The notes: generated from the sequence alone by a model not told the origin. Counted from the stretch's first letter, positions 47,825 through 57,195 are shown. The stretch is 64,000 bases of DNA from Tautonia rosea (GCF_012958305.1 NZ_JABBYO010000003.1:124001-188000), one strand, 5' to 3'. Translations and numbers: made by a program.

Positions 47825-49216
47825 ATGCCCCGTTCGACGACGCCTGCCTTGAACATCACCCGGATCGACACCAGCGCTGACGACGCCCGAGAGGCCATCG
47901 CCTCTCTCCGAGCGCAGTTGAGCCCAAGGGGAGACGTGGTCAGCCCCCGCGGTCGAGAACTGACCATTGCCGTTTTCGGCGAACCGCTGAATCCCCAACA
48001 GGTCGTTGATCGCATTTGCGCCGACGTCCGCGAGCACGGGATTGATGCGGTGCTCGACTACACGGCCAAACTGGATCGCAAACCGCTCGACCGCTCGTCC
48101 GTCACCGTTTCTTCCGAAGAAATGGCCGATGCCTATCAGAAGGCCGACCGCGAGTACCTGCGTACCGTCCGCCGGGTTCGGGACAACATCCTGGCCTTTC
48201 AATCAGGCATCCTCCTGAGAGACGCCGTGATGACGCCGTCTCCCGGGGTCGAGCTGACTCTCCGCTATCGGCCGATGCGACGGGTCGGCGTCTGCGTGCC
48301 GGGAGGTGCGGCGGCCTATCCGTCGTCGCTGCTGATGACCGTCGTCCCTGCGCAGGCCGCGGGGGTCGAGGAGATCGCCGTCGTTGTCCCTCCGACGGAG
48401 TTCGGCGGCTACAACACCGACCTCCTCGCGGCTTGTCACCTGTTGGGCGTGACGGAAGTCCACCGAATCGGCGGCGCCCAGGCGGTGGCGGCCCTGGCTT
48501 ACGGTGTCGAGGGAATTCCACAGGTCGACAAGATTGTCGGCCCCGGTAATTTGTTTGTCGCCCTCGCCAAGCAAAAGGTCTACGGCGAGGTCGATATCGA
48601 CAGCATCGCCGGACCGAGCGAGGTGGTCCTGATCGCCGATTGGACGGCCAATCCCGCCTTCGTTGCCGCCGACCTGATCAGCCAGGCCGAGCACTCGCCG
48701 GGCGCGAGCATCTTGATAACCTGGGAAGCCGATCTCATCGACCGCGTGGTTGAGGCGCTCGAAGATCAGCTCTCACGGCTCAGCCGGGGCGATCTGGCGC
48801 GGGACAGCCTCGAACAGTTCGGCTCCTTGATCCTCGTCCGAGACGAGGAGGAGGCGATCGACCTTACAAACCTCATCGCCCCGGAACACCTGCACGTTTC
48901 CACGAGTGATGCCCACCGCATGGCTGATCGTCTGACCGATGCCGGAGCTATCTTCCTCGGCCACCTTACTCCCGTCGCGGTGGGTGATTACGCCGCCGGC
49001 CCCTCGCACGTCCTCCCGACCGGCGGCACGGCTCGATGGGCCTCGGGCCTGGCGTCCAACGATTTCCTGAAGCGGACGAGTCTCATTCACGTCGATCGTC
49101 GAGGCCTGGAACGACTCGCCCCTGATGTTCGACTGCTTGCCGACAAGGAAGGACTCACCGCCCACCGCTACAGCGTCGACGTTCGTCTGAGTGATGAGAA
49201 TCCCGAAGCTCCGTGA
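47825..49216 (+). CDS. hisD: Histidinol dehydrogenase
   Basis: Catalyses the last two oxidations of histidine synthesis (histidinol to histidine) with NAD and a zinc ion. 463 residues with RRVGVCVPGGAAAYPSSLLM, RIGGAQAVAALAYG, KIVGPGNLFVALAK, IAGPSEVVLIAD, APEHLHVS (catalytic Glu/His) and GDYAAGPSHVLPTGG. ATG at 47825 follows a GGAG-rich stretch. It starts a histidine-gene segment with hisC, separated by a GNAT gene. Confidence 0.96.
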   Translation: MPRSTTPALNITRIDTSADDAREAIASLRAQLSPRGDVVSPRGRELTIAVFGEPLNPQQVVDRICADVREHGIDAVLDYTAKLDRKPLDRSSVTVSSEEMADAYQKADREYLRTVRRVRDNILAFQSGILLRDAVMTPSPGVELTLRYRPMRRVGVCVPGGAAAYPSSLLMTVVPAQAAGVEEIAVVVPPTEFGGYNTDLLAACHLLGVTEVHRIGGAQAVAALAYGVEGIPQVDKIVGPGNLFVALAKQKVYGEVDIDSIAGPSEVVLIADWTANPAFVAADLISQAEHSPGASILITWEADLIDRVVEALEDQLSRLSRGDLARDSLEQFGSLILVRDEEEAIDLTNLIAPEHLHVSTSDAHRMADRLTDAGAIFLGHLTPVAVGDYAAGPSHVLPTGGTARWASGLASNDFLKRTSLIHVDRRGLERLAPDVRLLADKEGLTAHRYSVDVRLSDENPEAP

Positions 49217-49429
49217 CCACCTTTCCGTGGGTGTCGTGTCCTTCGATCAACCCTTTTGTCCGCTGTTGTGGTGCGGGAGCGGCCGGTGAGTCCACTTCTC
49301 CGTCTCGAAACCGAGACCGGAATCCGGGTATCATCTCCTCGTCAAACGCGAGATCGAGTACGGCAACCTTCCTGAGACGATCGCGTCCGACCGAATTCCT
49401 CCCTCCTTCCTTGGTTCGATCGACCCCCC

Positions 49430-49930
49430 ATGACCGCCACCATCCGACCCGCCCGACCCGACGACTGTGAGACGATTGTCGAATTGATTCGGGAACTGGC
49501 CGACTACGAGCAGTTGCTTGAACATGCCAAGGCAACCCCCGAGGATGTTCAACGCGGTCTGTTCGGGCATCGCCCCTTTGCCGAAGCCCTGATCGCCGAG
49601 TGGGATGGGCATCCGGTCGGCCTGGCCTTGTTTTTCCACACCTTCTCGACGTTCCGAGGGCAAGCGGGCGTGTATCTGGAAGACCTGTTCGTTCGGCCGA
49701 GCCATCGCGGGAGGGGGATCGGCAAGGCCTTGCTCTCCTCGCTCGCAAGGCTGGCCGTCGACCGAGGGTGTGGCCGCCTGGAGTGGTCAGTCCTGAACTG
49801 GAACGAGCCGGCCATCGGGTTCTATCAGGCGATGGGAGCCCGACCGATGGATGAGTGGACCGTCTACCGGATCGACGACGAACCGTTGCGGCGGCTCGCT
49901 TCGCACACGACAACCCCTTCCGTCGTCTGA
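49430..49930 (+). CDS. GNAT-family N-acetyltransferase
   Basis: 166 residues of the GNAT fold: IRPARPDDCETIVELIREL at the start, VYLEDLFVRPSHRGRGIGKALL with the acetyl-CoA pyrophosphate loop RGRGIGKA, and NWNEPAIGFYQAMGAR. The pattern resembles spermidine/diamine acetyltransferases, but the acceptor is unknown. It stands between hisD and hisC with gaps of 213 and 77 bases. Confidence 0.92.
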   Translation: MTATIRPARPDDCETIVELIRELADYEQLLEHAKATPEDVQRGLFGHRPFAEALIAEWDGHPVGLALFFHTFSTFRGQAGVYLEDLFVRPSHRGRGIGKALLSSLARLAVDRGCGRLEWSVLNWNEPAIGFYQAMGARPMDEWTVYRIDDEPLRRLASHTTTPSVV

Positions 49931-50007
49931 TCTGACTCGACTTCACTTGACATGATCTGTGTTCTCGACCTCGGACCCGTACGTCTCGACCTTAAAGGAC
50001 CCCTCCC

Positions 50008-51060
50008 GTGCTGCCGCACATCGACCGGATGGCCGGCTACATTCCCGGAGAGCAGCCGCGCGATCCGGGCGGCATCATCAAGCTGAACACGAATGAGAAT
50101 CCCTACCCACCCTCTCCCCGGGTGGCCGAGGCGATTCAGACGGGCCTCGCCGACGGTCGTTTGCGGCTCTATCCCGACCCGTCCGGAACTGCCTTTCGCC
50201 AGGCGGTGGCCCGGCGTCACGGGGTCACTCCCGACATGGTCCTGGCCGGCAACGGATCCGACGATTGCCTGACGATCCTGACCCGAGCGTTTGTCGGACC
50301 GGGCGATCCGCTAGCTTACCCGACTCCCAGCTACATCCTCTATCGCACCCTGGCCGAGATCCAGAATGCCCAGCCGGTCGAGGTCCCGTTCCTGCCCGAT
50401 TGGACCCTCCCGGCCGACGCCTTTTCCTCCACCGGCGCCCCGCTCGCCTTCCTGGCGAACCCCAACAGCCCCTCCGGCACGATGCGACCCCCCTCCGAGG
50501 TTGCCGCGATTGCCCGCCAGTTTTCGGGCACCCTGGTTGTTGACGAGGCCTATGCCGACTTCGCCGACGAGGATTGTATCGGTCTCGTTTCGGAACTGCC
50601 CAACGTGATCGTCTCCCGGACCTTGAGCAAGGGCCTGAGTCTCGCCGGTTTGCGGATTGGCTACCTGATCGCCCGGCCCGAGGTGATTGAAGGATTAAAC
50701 AAGGTCAAGGATTCGTATAACTGCGATGCCCTCAGCTTGCTCGGAGGGACCGCGGCAATCGACGATGCGGAGTACACCCGGTCGATCAGGAGCCGTGTCG
50801 TCACCACTCGCCGTCGCTTGACCGAAGCCGTCCGGGCACTCGGTTACTCGGTTCCCGAGAGCCAGGCCAACTTCGTCTGGTGCGAGGGTGGACCACCGGC
50901 CGAAGAGATGTACGAATCCTTGAAAGCGCAAAAGATTCTCGTCCGACTGATGCGTTATTCCGGTCACCAACCCGGTCTGCGAGTGACCGTCGGGACGGAC
51001 GAGCAGATCGACCGCTTTCTGGAAGTCATCGGCACAATTCTCGGAAAGCGTTCCCGCTGA
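50008..51060 (+). CDS. hisC: Histidinol-phosphate aminotransferase
   Basis: PLP enzyme of histidine synthesis turning imidazole-acetol phosphate and glutamate into histidinol phosphate. 350 residues: IKLNTNENPYPPSP, YPDPSGTAFRQAV, GNGSDDCLTILTRAF, LANPNSPSG, VVDEAYADF, and the PLP lysine in SRTLSKGLSLAGLRIGYL. The GTG at 50008 was taken; AAAGGA lies 8 to 13 bases upstream. The stop is 7 bases from the convergent DUF1559 stop. Confidence 0.96.
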   Translation: MLPHIDRMAGYIPGEQPRDPGGIIKLNTNENPYPPSPRVAEAIQTGLADGRLRLYPDPSGTAFRQAVARRHGVTPDMVLAGNGSDDCLTILTRAFVGPGDPLAYPTPSYILYRTLAEIQNAQPVEVPFLPDWTLPADAFSSTGAPLAFLANPNSPSGTMRPPSEVAAIARQFSGTLVVDEAYADFADEDCIGLVSELPNVIVSRTLSKGLSLAGLRIGYLIARPEVIEGLNKVKDSYNCDALSLLGGTAAIDDAEYTRSIRSRVVTTRRRLTEAVRALGYSVPESQANFVWCEGGPPAEEMYESLKAQKILVRLMRYSGHQPGLRVTVGTDEQIDRFLEVIGTILGKRSR

Positions 51061-51067
51061 ACATCAA

Positions 51068-52000
51068 TTAATAGGAATTGTCGCTGATCACCTCGCCATC
51101 AGCCCGATGGCCGAGGTAACGGAATACCGATCGATCGATGGTGTCCTTGACGAACCGGACCGATCCATCGCCGAAGGCAAAATTTGCTCCCCCGGGGTGG
51201 TTGCTCCCGAATCCGCCGACGAGGAACGCAGCGGGCGGAATGTTCTCCGGGAGATCGAGTTCCGCTGGCTCCTCGATCGGATCGAGACCCTCGTCATCCA
51301 GTCCATCCGGGTTCATGCCCACGGGGAAACGAGCTGACCAGTTCGGCGGAGTCCCTGTATTGCGCAGAGTCGCCCGCGTACCCGAGGCCCATCCGAGTGT
51401 GGGGACCCCGGTGCCTCGAAATTCACCGAAGAAGATCGTGTTCGAGAGACCGTCGGGAATTCCCTGATGGCTGATGGCACTATTTAAAAAAAATGCTCCG
51501 TGGTTCGTCTCGTCGATCGGCGCTTCGACATCATGATGGCACCCGGCATAGCTGGACTGTCCCAATGGGGAGGGGCCGCCGGAGCCAATTCGCCCATCGG
51601 AGGGACACAGGAAGATGCGTTTCTCAATCGCTCGGATCGTGTCGTTGGCTGGAGCATAAAGGCCAGTCTCAAAATTCAGCTTGGCAAAGGCATTCCGCTC
51701 CTCAATGAATGGGAGAATTTGCGTGGCCCACCCATAATGCTTGCCGATTGGGAGATTCGGGATCGGTCCCGAACCCGGATCGTCGAGCACACCGGGGGGA
51801 AACACCTCGTGCGACGATGCATAATTCTGCGAGGCCAAGATGATCTGCATCAGGTTATTGGTGCACTGCACCCGCCGGGCCGCCTCCCGGGCGGATTGAA
51901 CCGCGGGCAGCAAGAGCGCGATCAAAACCCCGATGATCGCGATCACGACCAGCAACTCGATGAGCGTAAACGCATGTCTCTGAACCAATCGCATGTTCAC
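51068..52000 (-). CDS. DUF1559 prepilin-like protein, last gene of the pseudopilin operon
   Basis: 310 residues. HAFTLIELLVVIAIIGVLIALL is a prepilin signal with expected cut A|F (alanine instead of the usual glycine at -1) and Glu+5. The DUF1559 domain follows, with QNYASSHEVFPPG, FLCPSDGR, GLSNTIFFGEF, and HPGGANFAFGDGSVRFVKD near the end. The GTG at 52000 overlaps the stop of the GspK-like gene as GTGA, and AAAGGA is upstream. It is the only large prepilin in the operon, so the obvious candidate for the main filament subunit or secreted product. Confidence 0.93.
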   Translation of the reverse strand: MNMRLVQRHAFTLIELLVVIAIIGVLIALLLPAVQSAREAARRVQCTNNLMQIILASQNYASSHEVFPPGVLDDPGSGPIPNLPIGKHYGWATQILPFIEERNAFAKLNFETGLYAPANDTIRAIEKRIFLCPSDGRIGSGGPSPLGQSSYAGCHHDVEAPIDETNHGAFFLNSAISHQGIPDGLSNTIFFGEFRGTGVPTLGWASGTRATLRNTGTPPNWSARFPVGMNPDGLDDEGLDPIEEPAELDLPENIPPAAFLVGGFGSNHPGGANFAFGDGSVRFVKDTIDRSVFRYLGHRADGEVISDNSY

Positions 52001-52425
52001 TCTTGTGTTCCTTTGTTCAAGATGGAATGCGTGATTCTGAAGGTCTTGCTGCGGCGGACCCGGTCATCGGGTGGGCCATCGGACGGGTAATCCGCTCGGA
52101 CGTGAACGCGACTCGAATCACCCTCACCCTCCGCGACGGTTTGGACCGAGAGAACCACGGTGGCTGGTCGACGTCCCAACGACTCGGCCGGAATCGTCCA
52201 GATCTCCCCGTTGTAGCTCGGGTCGGTTGTGATTCGGGCAACTGCACGTTCGAGCCCCGCCTCAACGAGCCAGTCAGCCTGACAGCCCCGCTCGATCAGG
52301 CGGAGTTGATCAGCCCGGGCCTTACTCACTCGCAACAGACCCACGAGGACCACACCGATCACACTCAGGCACACCAGAGCGATCAGGGCGGCTCCTCCTC
52401 GACGGCGATCTGCCTGAGCCTTCAT
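51997..52425 (-). CDS. GspK-like minor pseudopilin (short)
   Basis: 142 residues. After the basic start MKAQADRRRGGAALIALVCL, the hydrophobic helix follows a G|A cut site and lacks the glutamate at position 5, which is also the hallmark of GspK tip pseudopilins. The rest is short (GspK is about 320 residues) and contains QADWLVEAGLERAVARI, like the GspK/PilX N-terminal segment. Overlaps both neighbours by 4 bases. Confidence 0.8.
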   Translation of the reverse strand: MKAQADRRRGGAALIALVCLSVIGVVLVGLLRVSKARADQLRLIERGCQADWLVEAGLERAVARITTDPSYNGEIWTIPAESLGRRPATVVLSVQTVAEGEGDSSRVHVRADYPSDGPPDDRVRRSKTFRITHSILNKGTQE

Positions 52426-52952
52426 GAGTTGTCCTCCTCGAAGCGATGGTCGCGACCAAGAGTCGATTCGATCCGAACGGACCTCCGATCCCCTTCAATC
52501 GTCCCCGGAACCTCGAGCACCAACGAAATCACAGGGAACACATCCGAGTCCTCTCGCTCCCAGCGAACGACTGTTCCAGGACGGAGACGATACCGTTCAC
52601 GCCGCTCGGGCTCGTCAGGCCAAAGCGCTTTACGGATCAACGAACGTTCCTGCCTTCGATAGGTCGTCTTCCGATCGCCAGGTCCGATCAGGACGATCTG
52701 ATCAGGATCGTCTTCTTCCACTTCTACGCGTGTCGCCGCATGAACATCCGCTCGGAAGTCCGAGGCAAGGGTTCCCTCGGTCATGGTTGCGGCCAGGTCA
52801 TCACGGCCGAGTCGTTCGAGACGGAACATCAGGGCGGTCAGGCTCGCCGTGGTTCCGAACAGAACGGAGATCACGGTCATCGCGGCGAGAACCTCGATGA
52901 GCGACGCCACGCCCGATCGTTGACCCCTGCGACGGTTCAGCCGGGAGATCAT
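52422..52952 (-). CDS. GspJ-like minor pseudopilin
   Basis: 176 residues. SGVASLIEVLAAMTVISVLF is a prepilin segment with Glu+5 (cut expected before VASLIE). The body has GTLASDFRADVHAA and QIVLIG, with the beta-rich pattern of GspJ. It overlaps the GspI-like start and the GspK-like start by 4 bases each, so synthesis is coupled. Confidence 0.82.
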   Translation of the reverse strand: MISRLNRRRGQRSGVASLIEVLAAMTVISVLFGTTASLTALMFRLERLGRDDLAATMTEGTLASDFRADVHAATRVEVEEDDPDQIVLIGPGDRKTTYRRQERSLIRKALWPDEPERRERYRLRPGTVVRWEREDSDVFPVISLVLEVPGTIEGDRRSVRIESTLGRDHRFEEDNS

Positions 52953-53422
52953 GGTGCGGGCTCCCCAGAGGATGAGTCCTTGGACTCCTTGTTTCGCACG
53001 ATCCAGGTACTCAGTCGGACGGCGGAGGCAGGTACACCGGGGCGGTCTTGATAGCGAAGGGTCACAGTGATGTGTTGCATTGTCACGCCGCCCTGCGCTT
53101 CATCGACCCGATCGACCAAGATCGTCCCATCGGGAAGTGCCTGTTCTCCTTCCGAAGAAAGGACAAGGGGAACATTCGGATTGGCACCGGATCGGACCAG
53201 ACGATCCAGCAGGTGTTCGGTTTCCCGGATCGCCATCGCGCGGCGGTCGAGCGACTGACGCTCCCGAGCGATCCACGAAACAGCTTGCAGCGTGGTGGTC
53301 ATGGCCACCATCAATAACACCACGGCAACCGTTGCCTCGATGAGGGTAAACCCCCTCCGATGACACCCCAATTGGTGACACACAGGTGACGCGGTCCGAC
53401 CGTTGAAAAAATCATGCGTCAT
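52949..53422 (-). CDS. GspI-like minor pseudopilin
   Basis: 157 residues from ATG at 53422, which overlaps the GspF stop as ATGA. The prepilin motif is RRGFTLIEATVAVVLLMVA after an unusually long leader of about 25 residues. The body has the GspI pattern (ARERQSLDRRAMAIRETEHLL, then a beta-strand tail). Upstream in-frame ATG at 53530 is possible but would overlap the GspF gene by over 100 bases. Confidence 0.85.
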   Translation of the reverse strand: MTHDFFNGRTASPVCHQLGCHRRGFTLIEATVAVVLLMVAMTTTLQAVSWIARERQSLDRRAMAIRETEHLLDRLVRSGANPNVPLVLSSEGEQALPDGTILVDRVDEAQGGVTMQHITVTLRYQDRPGVPASAVRLSTWIVRNKESKDSSSGEPAP

Positions 53423-54681
53423 GAACCCATCGCCTGAATGATGGTCACGAGGGGAAGAAAATAGGTGAGCACGAATACGACAACAGGAATCGCAAGCGCG
53501 ATTACAGCGACGGGATAAAGCAACTGACACCAGACCATGACACGGTATCCAAACCGACGGTCGAGTCCGTTTGCCTGATGCTCAAGGCACCACGCAAGAT
53601 TCCCCGCCCGCGAGGCCGCATCGAGAACCGCGCCGTCACTCGGCCTGATCAACCCTGTCGACATCAGCGATTGTGTCCACGGCTGGCCTCGAGCGACACG
53701 AGCCGCCGCCCATCGGAGGCGTCGTTGCACTGATCGACTCGGATAAGCCTGGGCGATCCGCTCCAGGGCCTCCGGCATCGGTCGGTTCAGCGCCACTTCG
53801 CCAGCAAGGGTTCGTAGCACAGTCGCCCCGTGCCGCTTCATCAAGAGCCGATCGACCGGAGCGAAGCCCCAATCCAAGGGATCAAACGCAACGACAGCCA
53901 GGAACGGCAAGGCGGCCAGTTGCAGGAGAAACATGCCCGCAACCATCGGTCCGAAGGCAGGATGCCGGGTCAGGCCGAAGGTCCACTGGGTGATCGGCGG
54001 GAGTTCGACACCAAAATCCAACGAGATGGCTTCAAGTTTCGGACCGACCCATCCCATCATGAAAAGAACTACGACCTGGATCATCAAAAGCGTCCAGATC
54101 AAGTAGGTCAACCTTGATCCGATCAGTGCCTGGAATGGTTGCCACTCCGAACGGCGGAGACTCAAGGCCCGAAGTGCTTGCCCGAGCACCGGGCCATCCC
54201 ATCCCATGCGCAGATACACCAAACCCGATTTTGGGAACGATCCTGGAATACGAGCAAAGGCCTCAGACATGGGCACGCCTTGCTCCATGAGTGAGGCAAC
54301 TGCCTGGGATCGCCGACGCAAGGAACCTCCGCAGAGTGCGCCGCAGGCCTCGATGCCGGGTTCGAGAGGTAAGCCACGCTCAACGGCATACGAGACGACC
54401 CGGAGCATCGGTTCCGCTCGAATCGATCGGCCCCGGACAAGCATGGCGATTCCCCCTACCATGCCCGCCAGAACGGCCACGATCACGAGGAGAATCACGA
54501 TCCCCAGGCCTGCCGGGATGGCAAGCCGAACCACGACCGCAACGACCACGATGAGGATCATCGCGTCTCGTAACGTCATTGTCCGTGATTGAGGAAGAGG
54601 TCGTCCCGGTTCGTCCGTCGGGATAAGCCCTGGCGGAAGTCGCTTCGCCTCTTGAGATCCTGGGTTCGAAAATCTGCTCAT
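53419..54681 (-). CDS. gspF: GspF-like inner-membrane platform protein, third copy
   Basis: 420 residues; has an extra N-terminal pair of hydrophobic helices (about 35-85) before the usual GspF architecture of two T2SSF domains (about 95-210 and 290-410), each followed by membrane helices. VVSYAVERGLPLEPGIEACG and VVFVLTYFLPLVTIIQAMGS are recognisable. The platform protein couples the ATPase to pilin polymerisation. It begins 9 bases after the second GspF stop. Confidence 0.88.
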   Translation of the reverse strand: MSRFSNPGSQEAKRLPPGLIPTDEPGRPLPQSRTMTLRDAMILIVVVAVVVRLAIPAGLGIVILLVIVAVLAGMVGGIAMLVRGRSIRAEPMLRVVSYAVERGLPLEPGIEACGALCGGSLRRRSQAVASLMEQGVPMSEAFARIPGSFPKSGLVYLRMGWDGPVLGQALRALSLRRSEWQPFQALIGSRLTYLIWTLLMIQVVVLFMMGWVGPKLEAISLDFGVELPPITQWTFGLTRHPAFGPMVAGMFLLQLAALPFLAVVAFDPLDWGFAPVDRLLMKRHGATVLRTLAGEVALNRPMPEALERIAQAYPSRSVQRRLRWAAARVARGQPWTQSLMSTGLIRPSDGAVLDAASRAGNLAWCLEHQANGLDRRFGYRVMVWCQLLYPVAVIALAIPVVVFVLTYFLPLVTIIQAMGS

Positions 54682-54690
54682 CTGTGCAAA

Positions 54691-55800
54691 TCACCACAAC
54701 GCGCTAAATGGTCCGCCTGTCAATGCCGAAAGCAATTTCAACGACGGGAGGTAGAGGCCGAGCACGATGAGAATCACACCGATCAGGACAAAGCCCACGA
54801 CTGCCGCCGAGAGAAACACGCCCAGGAGCGTGGTCTGCGACCGGGCTCGTGCCAGGTAGATGTCTGAGGCGAGTCGGAGCGCGTCGGGGAGGACCTGATG
54901 AGTCTCGGCCCAGGTGAGCAACCGGTCGAAGCCGGTTGGGAACAGTCGGTATTGGCGAGCGGCGTCGAGGAGCGATCGGCCTTGCTCAACCTCATGTGAT
55001 GCGCCAAGACATGCTGACATCAGATCAGGATCGCAGACCCCCCGCGCCGCTAGGAGAAGTGCCTCGGGCATGGTCAGTCGCCCTTCGAGGAGAATCGCCA
55101 ACAGCCCCGAGAACTCGGACATTGCAGCGTTCCTCCAGATTCTCCCAAACAGAGGAATGCCGTTGGCAATTCGCTTTCCGCCGCGAAGGCCGGCCCCTTG
55201 CGCGAATCGCCAGACCAGCAGGATCATCAAGAGCGTTCCCATGGGAAGCGCCCATCCTACCGAATTAATCCATCGAGAAAGTTGAATAAGTGTTTCGGTC
55301 AGGGCAGGGAGTCGAACGCCAAAGTCTTCGTAAACCGCCACAAGATCCAGGGTGACGAATCGGGCAATCACCTGGAAAACGATGGCGAAGGCGCAGAGAA
55401 GGATCGTGGGATAGGCCAATCGGATGAGAAGATGCCGGGCCAATTCGTGATGGATCCGTTCGAATCGAATCGCCTCCAGAAGGAGTTCCTGCGGGCGGCC
55501 GGAGCGCTCTGCGGCAATCACGATCCCTGGGAGATGAGCCGGCATGTGATCACGTTCGGCCGTGACCGCTTCTCCGAGCGATGCACCTTGATCGATGCGC
55601 TCGGCCAATCGAGAAAGGCTGCGTTGGACGCGGGCCGACTCGGATTCATCGGCCAGAGCTCGCAGTCCTTCTGGCAAGGCAATCCCCGCCCCGACCAACC
55701 CGCTCACGGCCTCAGCAAGTTCGGCCGCCTCGCGTCCGCTCAACGGTTTGCGCGTTGCGGGAGAGTCGGGATCGAGGGGATCGGAGCGGGGGTCAGTCAT
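54691..55800 (-). CDS. gspF: GspF-like inner-membrane platform protein, second copy
   Basis: 369 residues; two T2SSF-like domains with three membrane segments (about 140-165, 190-215, 335-358). VSGLVGAGIALPEGLRALA and SGLLAILLEGRLTMPEALLLAARG are the conserved stretches. The ATG at 55800 overlaps the stop of a small upstream ORF as ATGA. A longer reading to 55857 is possible but has no better signal. Confidence 0.88.
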   Translation of the reverse strand: MTDPRSDPLDPDSPATRKPLSGREAAELAEAVSGLVGAGIALPEGLRALADESESARVQRSLSRLAERIDQGASLGEAVTAERDHMPAHLPGIVIAAERSGRPQELLLEAIRFERIHHELARHLLIRLAYPTILLCAFAIVFQVIARFVTLDLVAVYEDFGVRLPALTETLIQLSRWINSVGWALPMGTLLMILLVWRFAQGAGLRGGKRIANGIPLFGRIWRNAAMSEFSGLLAILLEGRLTMPEALLLAARGVCDPDLMSACLGASHEVEQGRSLLDAARQYRLFPTGFDRLLTWAETHQVLPDALRLASDIYLARARSQTTLLGVFLSAAVVGFVLIGVILIVLGLYLPSLKLLSALTGGPFSALW

Positions 55801-56039
55801 GCATCGTGTCCGAAAGGGACGTCTTGATTCAGGCCAGCGAGGGCGGCCGTACGACAAAGACTCGGAAGTGATGATCTCTGGATTTGGAGCTCGCTTGCGA
55901 GTCCGGAGCGAAGGAACTGGCTTCGAATGATCAAAGGCTCTGCTCCGCGTTCCGACGCAAGCAAGGGCGAGAATTGCGTGCTGGAGCTATGCATGTCTCC
56001 GTTTCCCGAGCTGATAATGCGGCCACACAAGAACCGCAT
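55797..56039 (-). CDS. Small ORF exactly filling the gap between two gspF genes
   Basis: 80 residues. Its ATG shares a base with the first GspF stop (TAATG), and its stop overlaps the second GspF start (ATGA). Such double coupling is unlikely by chance and fits the rest of the operon. The protein (start MRFLCGRIISSGNGDMHSS) is Ser/Leu-rich, has no membrane segment or known motif, and codon use is less biased than neighbours, so a chance frame is not excluded. Confidence 0.5.
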   Translation of the reverse strand: MRFLCGRIISSGNGDMHSSSTQFSPLLASERGAEPLIIRSQFLRSGLASELQIQRSSLPSLCRTAALAGLNQDVPFGHDA

Positions 56040-57106
56040 TACTGGACGGTTTCCAGGAGTTCCGTGAACGGTACGAATAACGTCAACCCGTAAAGGAGAA
56101 CCGCGGTTCCTCCAATCCCGATAAGTAAAAATGTGGGAATGATGAGACGTTGGAGTTCAACTCGCGAGGCCGCTCGCTCTCGATAGTTCCGGGAGGCACT
56201 ACGGAGGGCCTGGGACAGATCTACCTGGATCGATCCCGAACAGATCAACCAACGCAGCATTGGTGGAAACGTTTGAGAGATCTCCGGAGAGAATGCATTC
56301 TGCAATCGCTCGCCGCGTTGAATGGAATCGGCCAGCAGGTTGCTTGCCTCCCGCATCTTCGAATCCCCAATCACCCGGGATGAGAGGCGCAGCGCGTCGG
56401 GCATCGGAACTCGGTTCTCAAGAAGAAGCGCGAGGAGTTCTGCAAATAATCCGCTTCGGGTCAGTGCGACCACCGTTCCGACCGCGGGAAAGAGGAGTCC
56501 TGGCACTCGGTCGCCCCTCGGCTCCAGCACCGACACCCGACCAGATCGCATCCACATCGTGGCGAACATGGCGAGGATTGCAATGCCGATCGGTCCCCAA
56601 ATCCAGGCCCATTTGCCGATCTTGCTGAGCAATGAAATGGCGGTCGACGAAGCTCCAAGCGATTGAAATTCCGGTGCCAGCCGAGGCGCCAGGACTGTCA
56701 CAAAGACGATAAACATCCCATAGGCCAGAACCACGAGAATCGCAGGATAGAGCAGGGCAATGGAGAGTGTTCGCCGCAACTCGATCTGAGTTCGAACGAA
56801 CATGGTCAAACCTTCCAGTGCTGCCGTTAACCGGCCCGAGCGTACTCCTGCTTCGATGATGGCTCGGTAGAGGTCGGGCAACGGGCGGGATTCCTCTGCC
56901 ATCGCCTCGGACAAAGAACACCCTTCGGCCTCCATCCGATGGCCAATTGCACTCGCAACCCGGCCGAGTCGTCCCTTCCAGTCACCACCCAATCCGATCA
57001 GCCCCCGCTCGATCGGCAATCCGGCGCGGACGATCGCCACGATTTCCTCGTTCAGCGCGATCAGTTCCTCAAGCGAAAGCCGATCTACCTCGCCCCTGCT
57101 CGACAT
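56039..57106 (-). CDS. gspF: GspF-like inner-membrane platform protein, first copy
   Basis: 355 residues. Two T2SSF domains: EEIVAIVRAGLPIERGLIGLGG and LFAELLALLLENRVPMPDALRLSS, with helices (about 113-140, 165-185, 325-348). Begins 169 bases downstream of the GspE gene; a promoter-like pair (57196-57225) lies between. Least diverged from the classical GspF of the three by length and layout. Confidence 0.9.
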   Translation of the reverse strand: MSSRGEVDRLSLEELIALNEEIVAIVRAGLPIERGLIGLGGDWKGRLGRVASAIGHRMEAEGCSLSEAMAEESRPLPDLYRAIIEAGVRSGRLTAALEGLTMFVRTQIELRRTLSIALLYPAILVVLAYGMFIVFVTVLAPRLAPEFQSLGASSTAISLLSKIGKWAWIWGPIGIAILAMFATMWMRSGRVSVLEPRGDRVPGLLFPAVGTVVALTRSGLFAELLALLLENRVPMPDALRLSSRVIGDSKMREASNLLADSIQRGERLQNAFSPEISQTFPPMLRWLICSGSIQVDLSQALRSASRNYRERAASRVELQRLIIPTFLLIGIGGTAVLLYGLTLFVPFTELLETVQ

Positions 57107-57195
57107 CGTCGGCAGTCCTCTTCCGATTGGCCGGATGATCGAAACTCATCGGATTCTACGACAGTTGTCACAGGTTGTCGAGGGGGTGACGAGAA

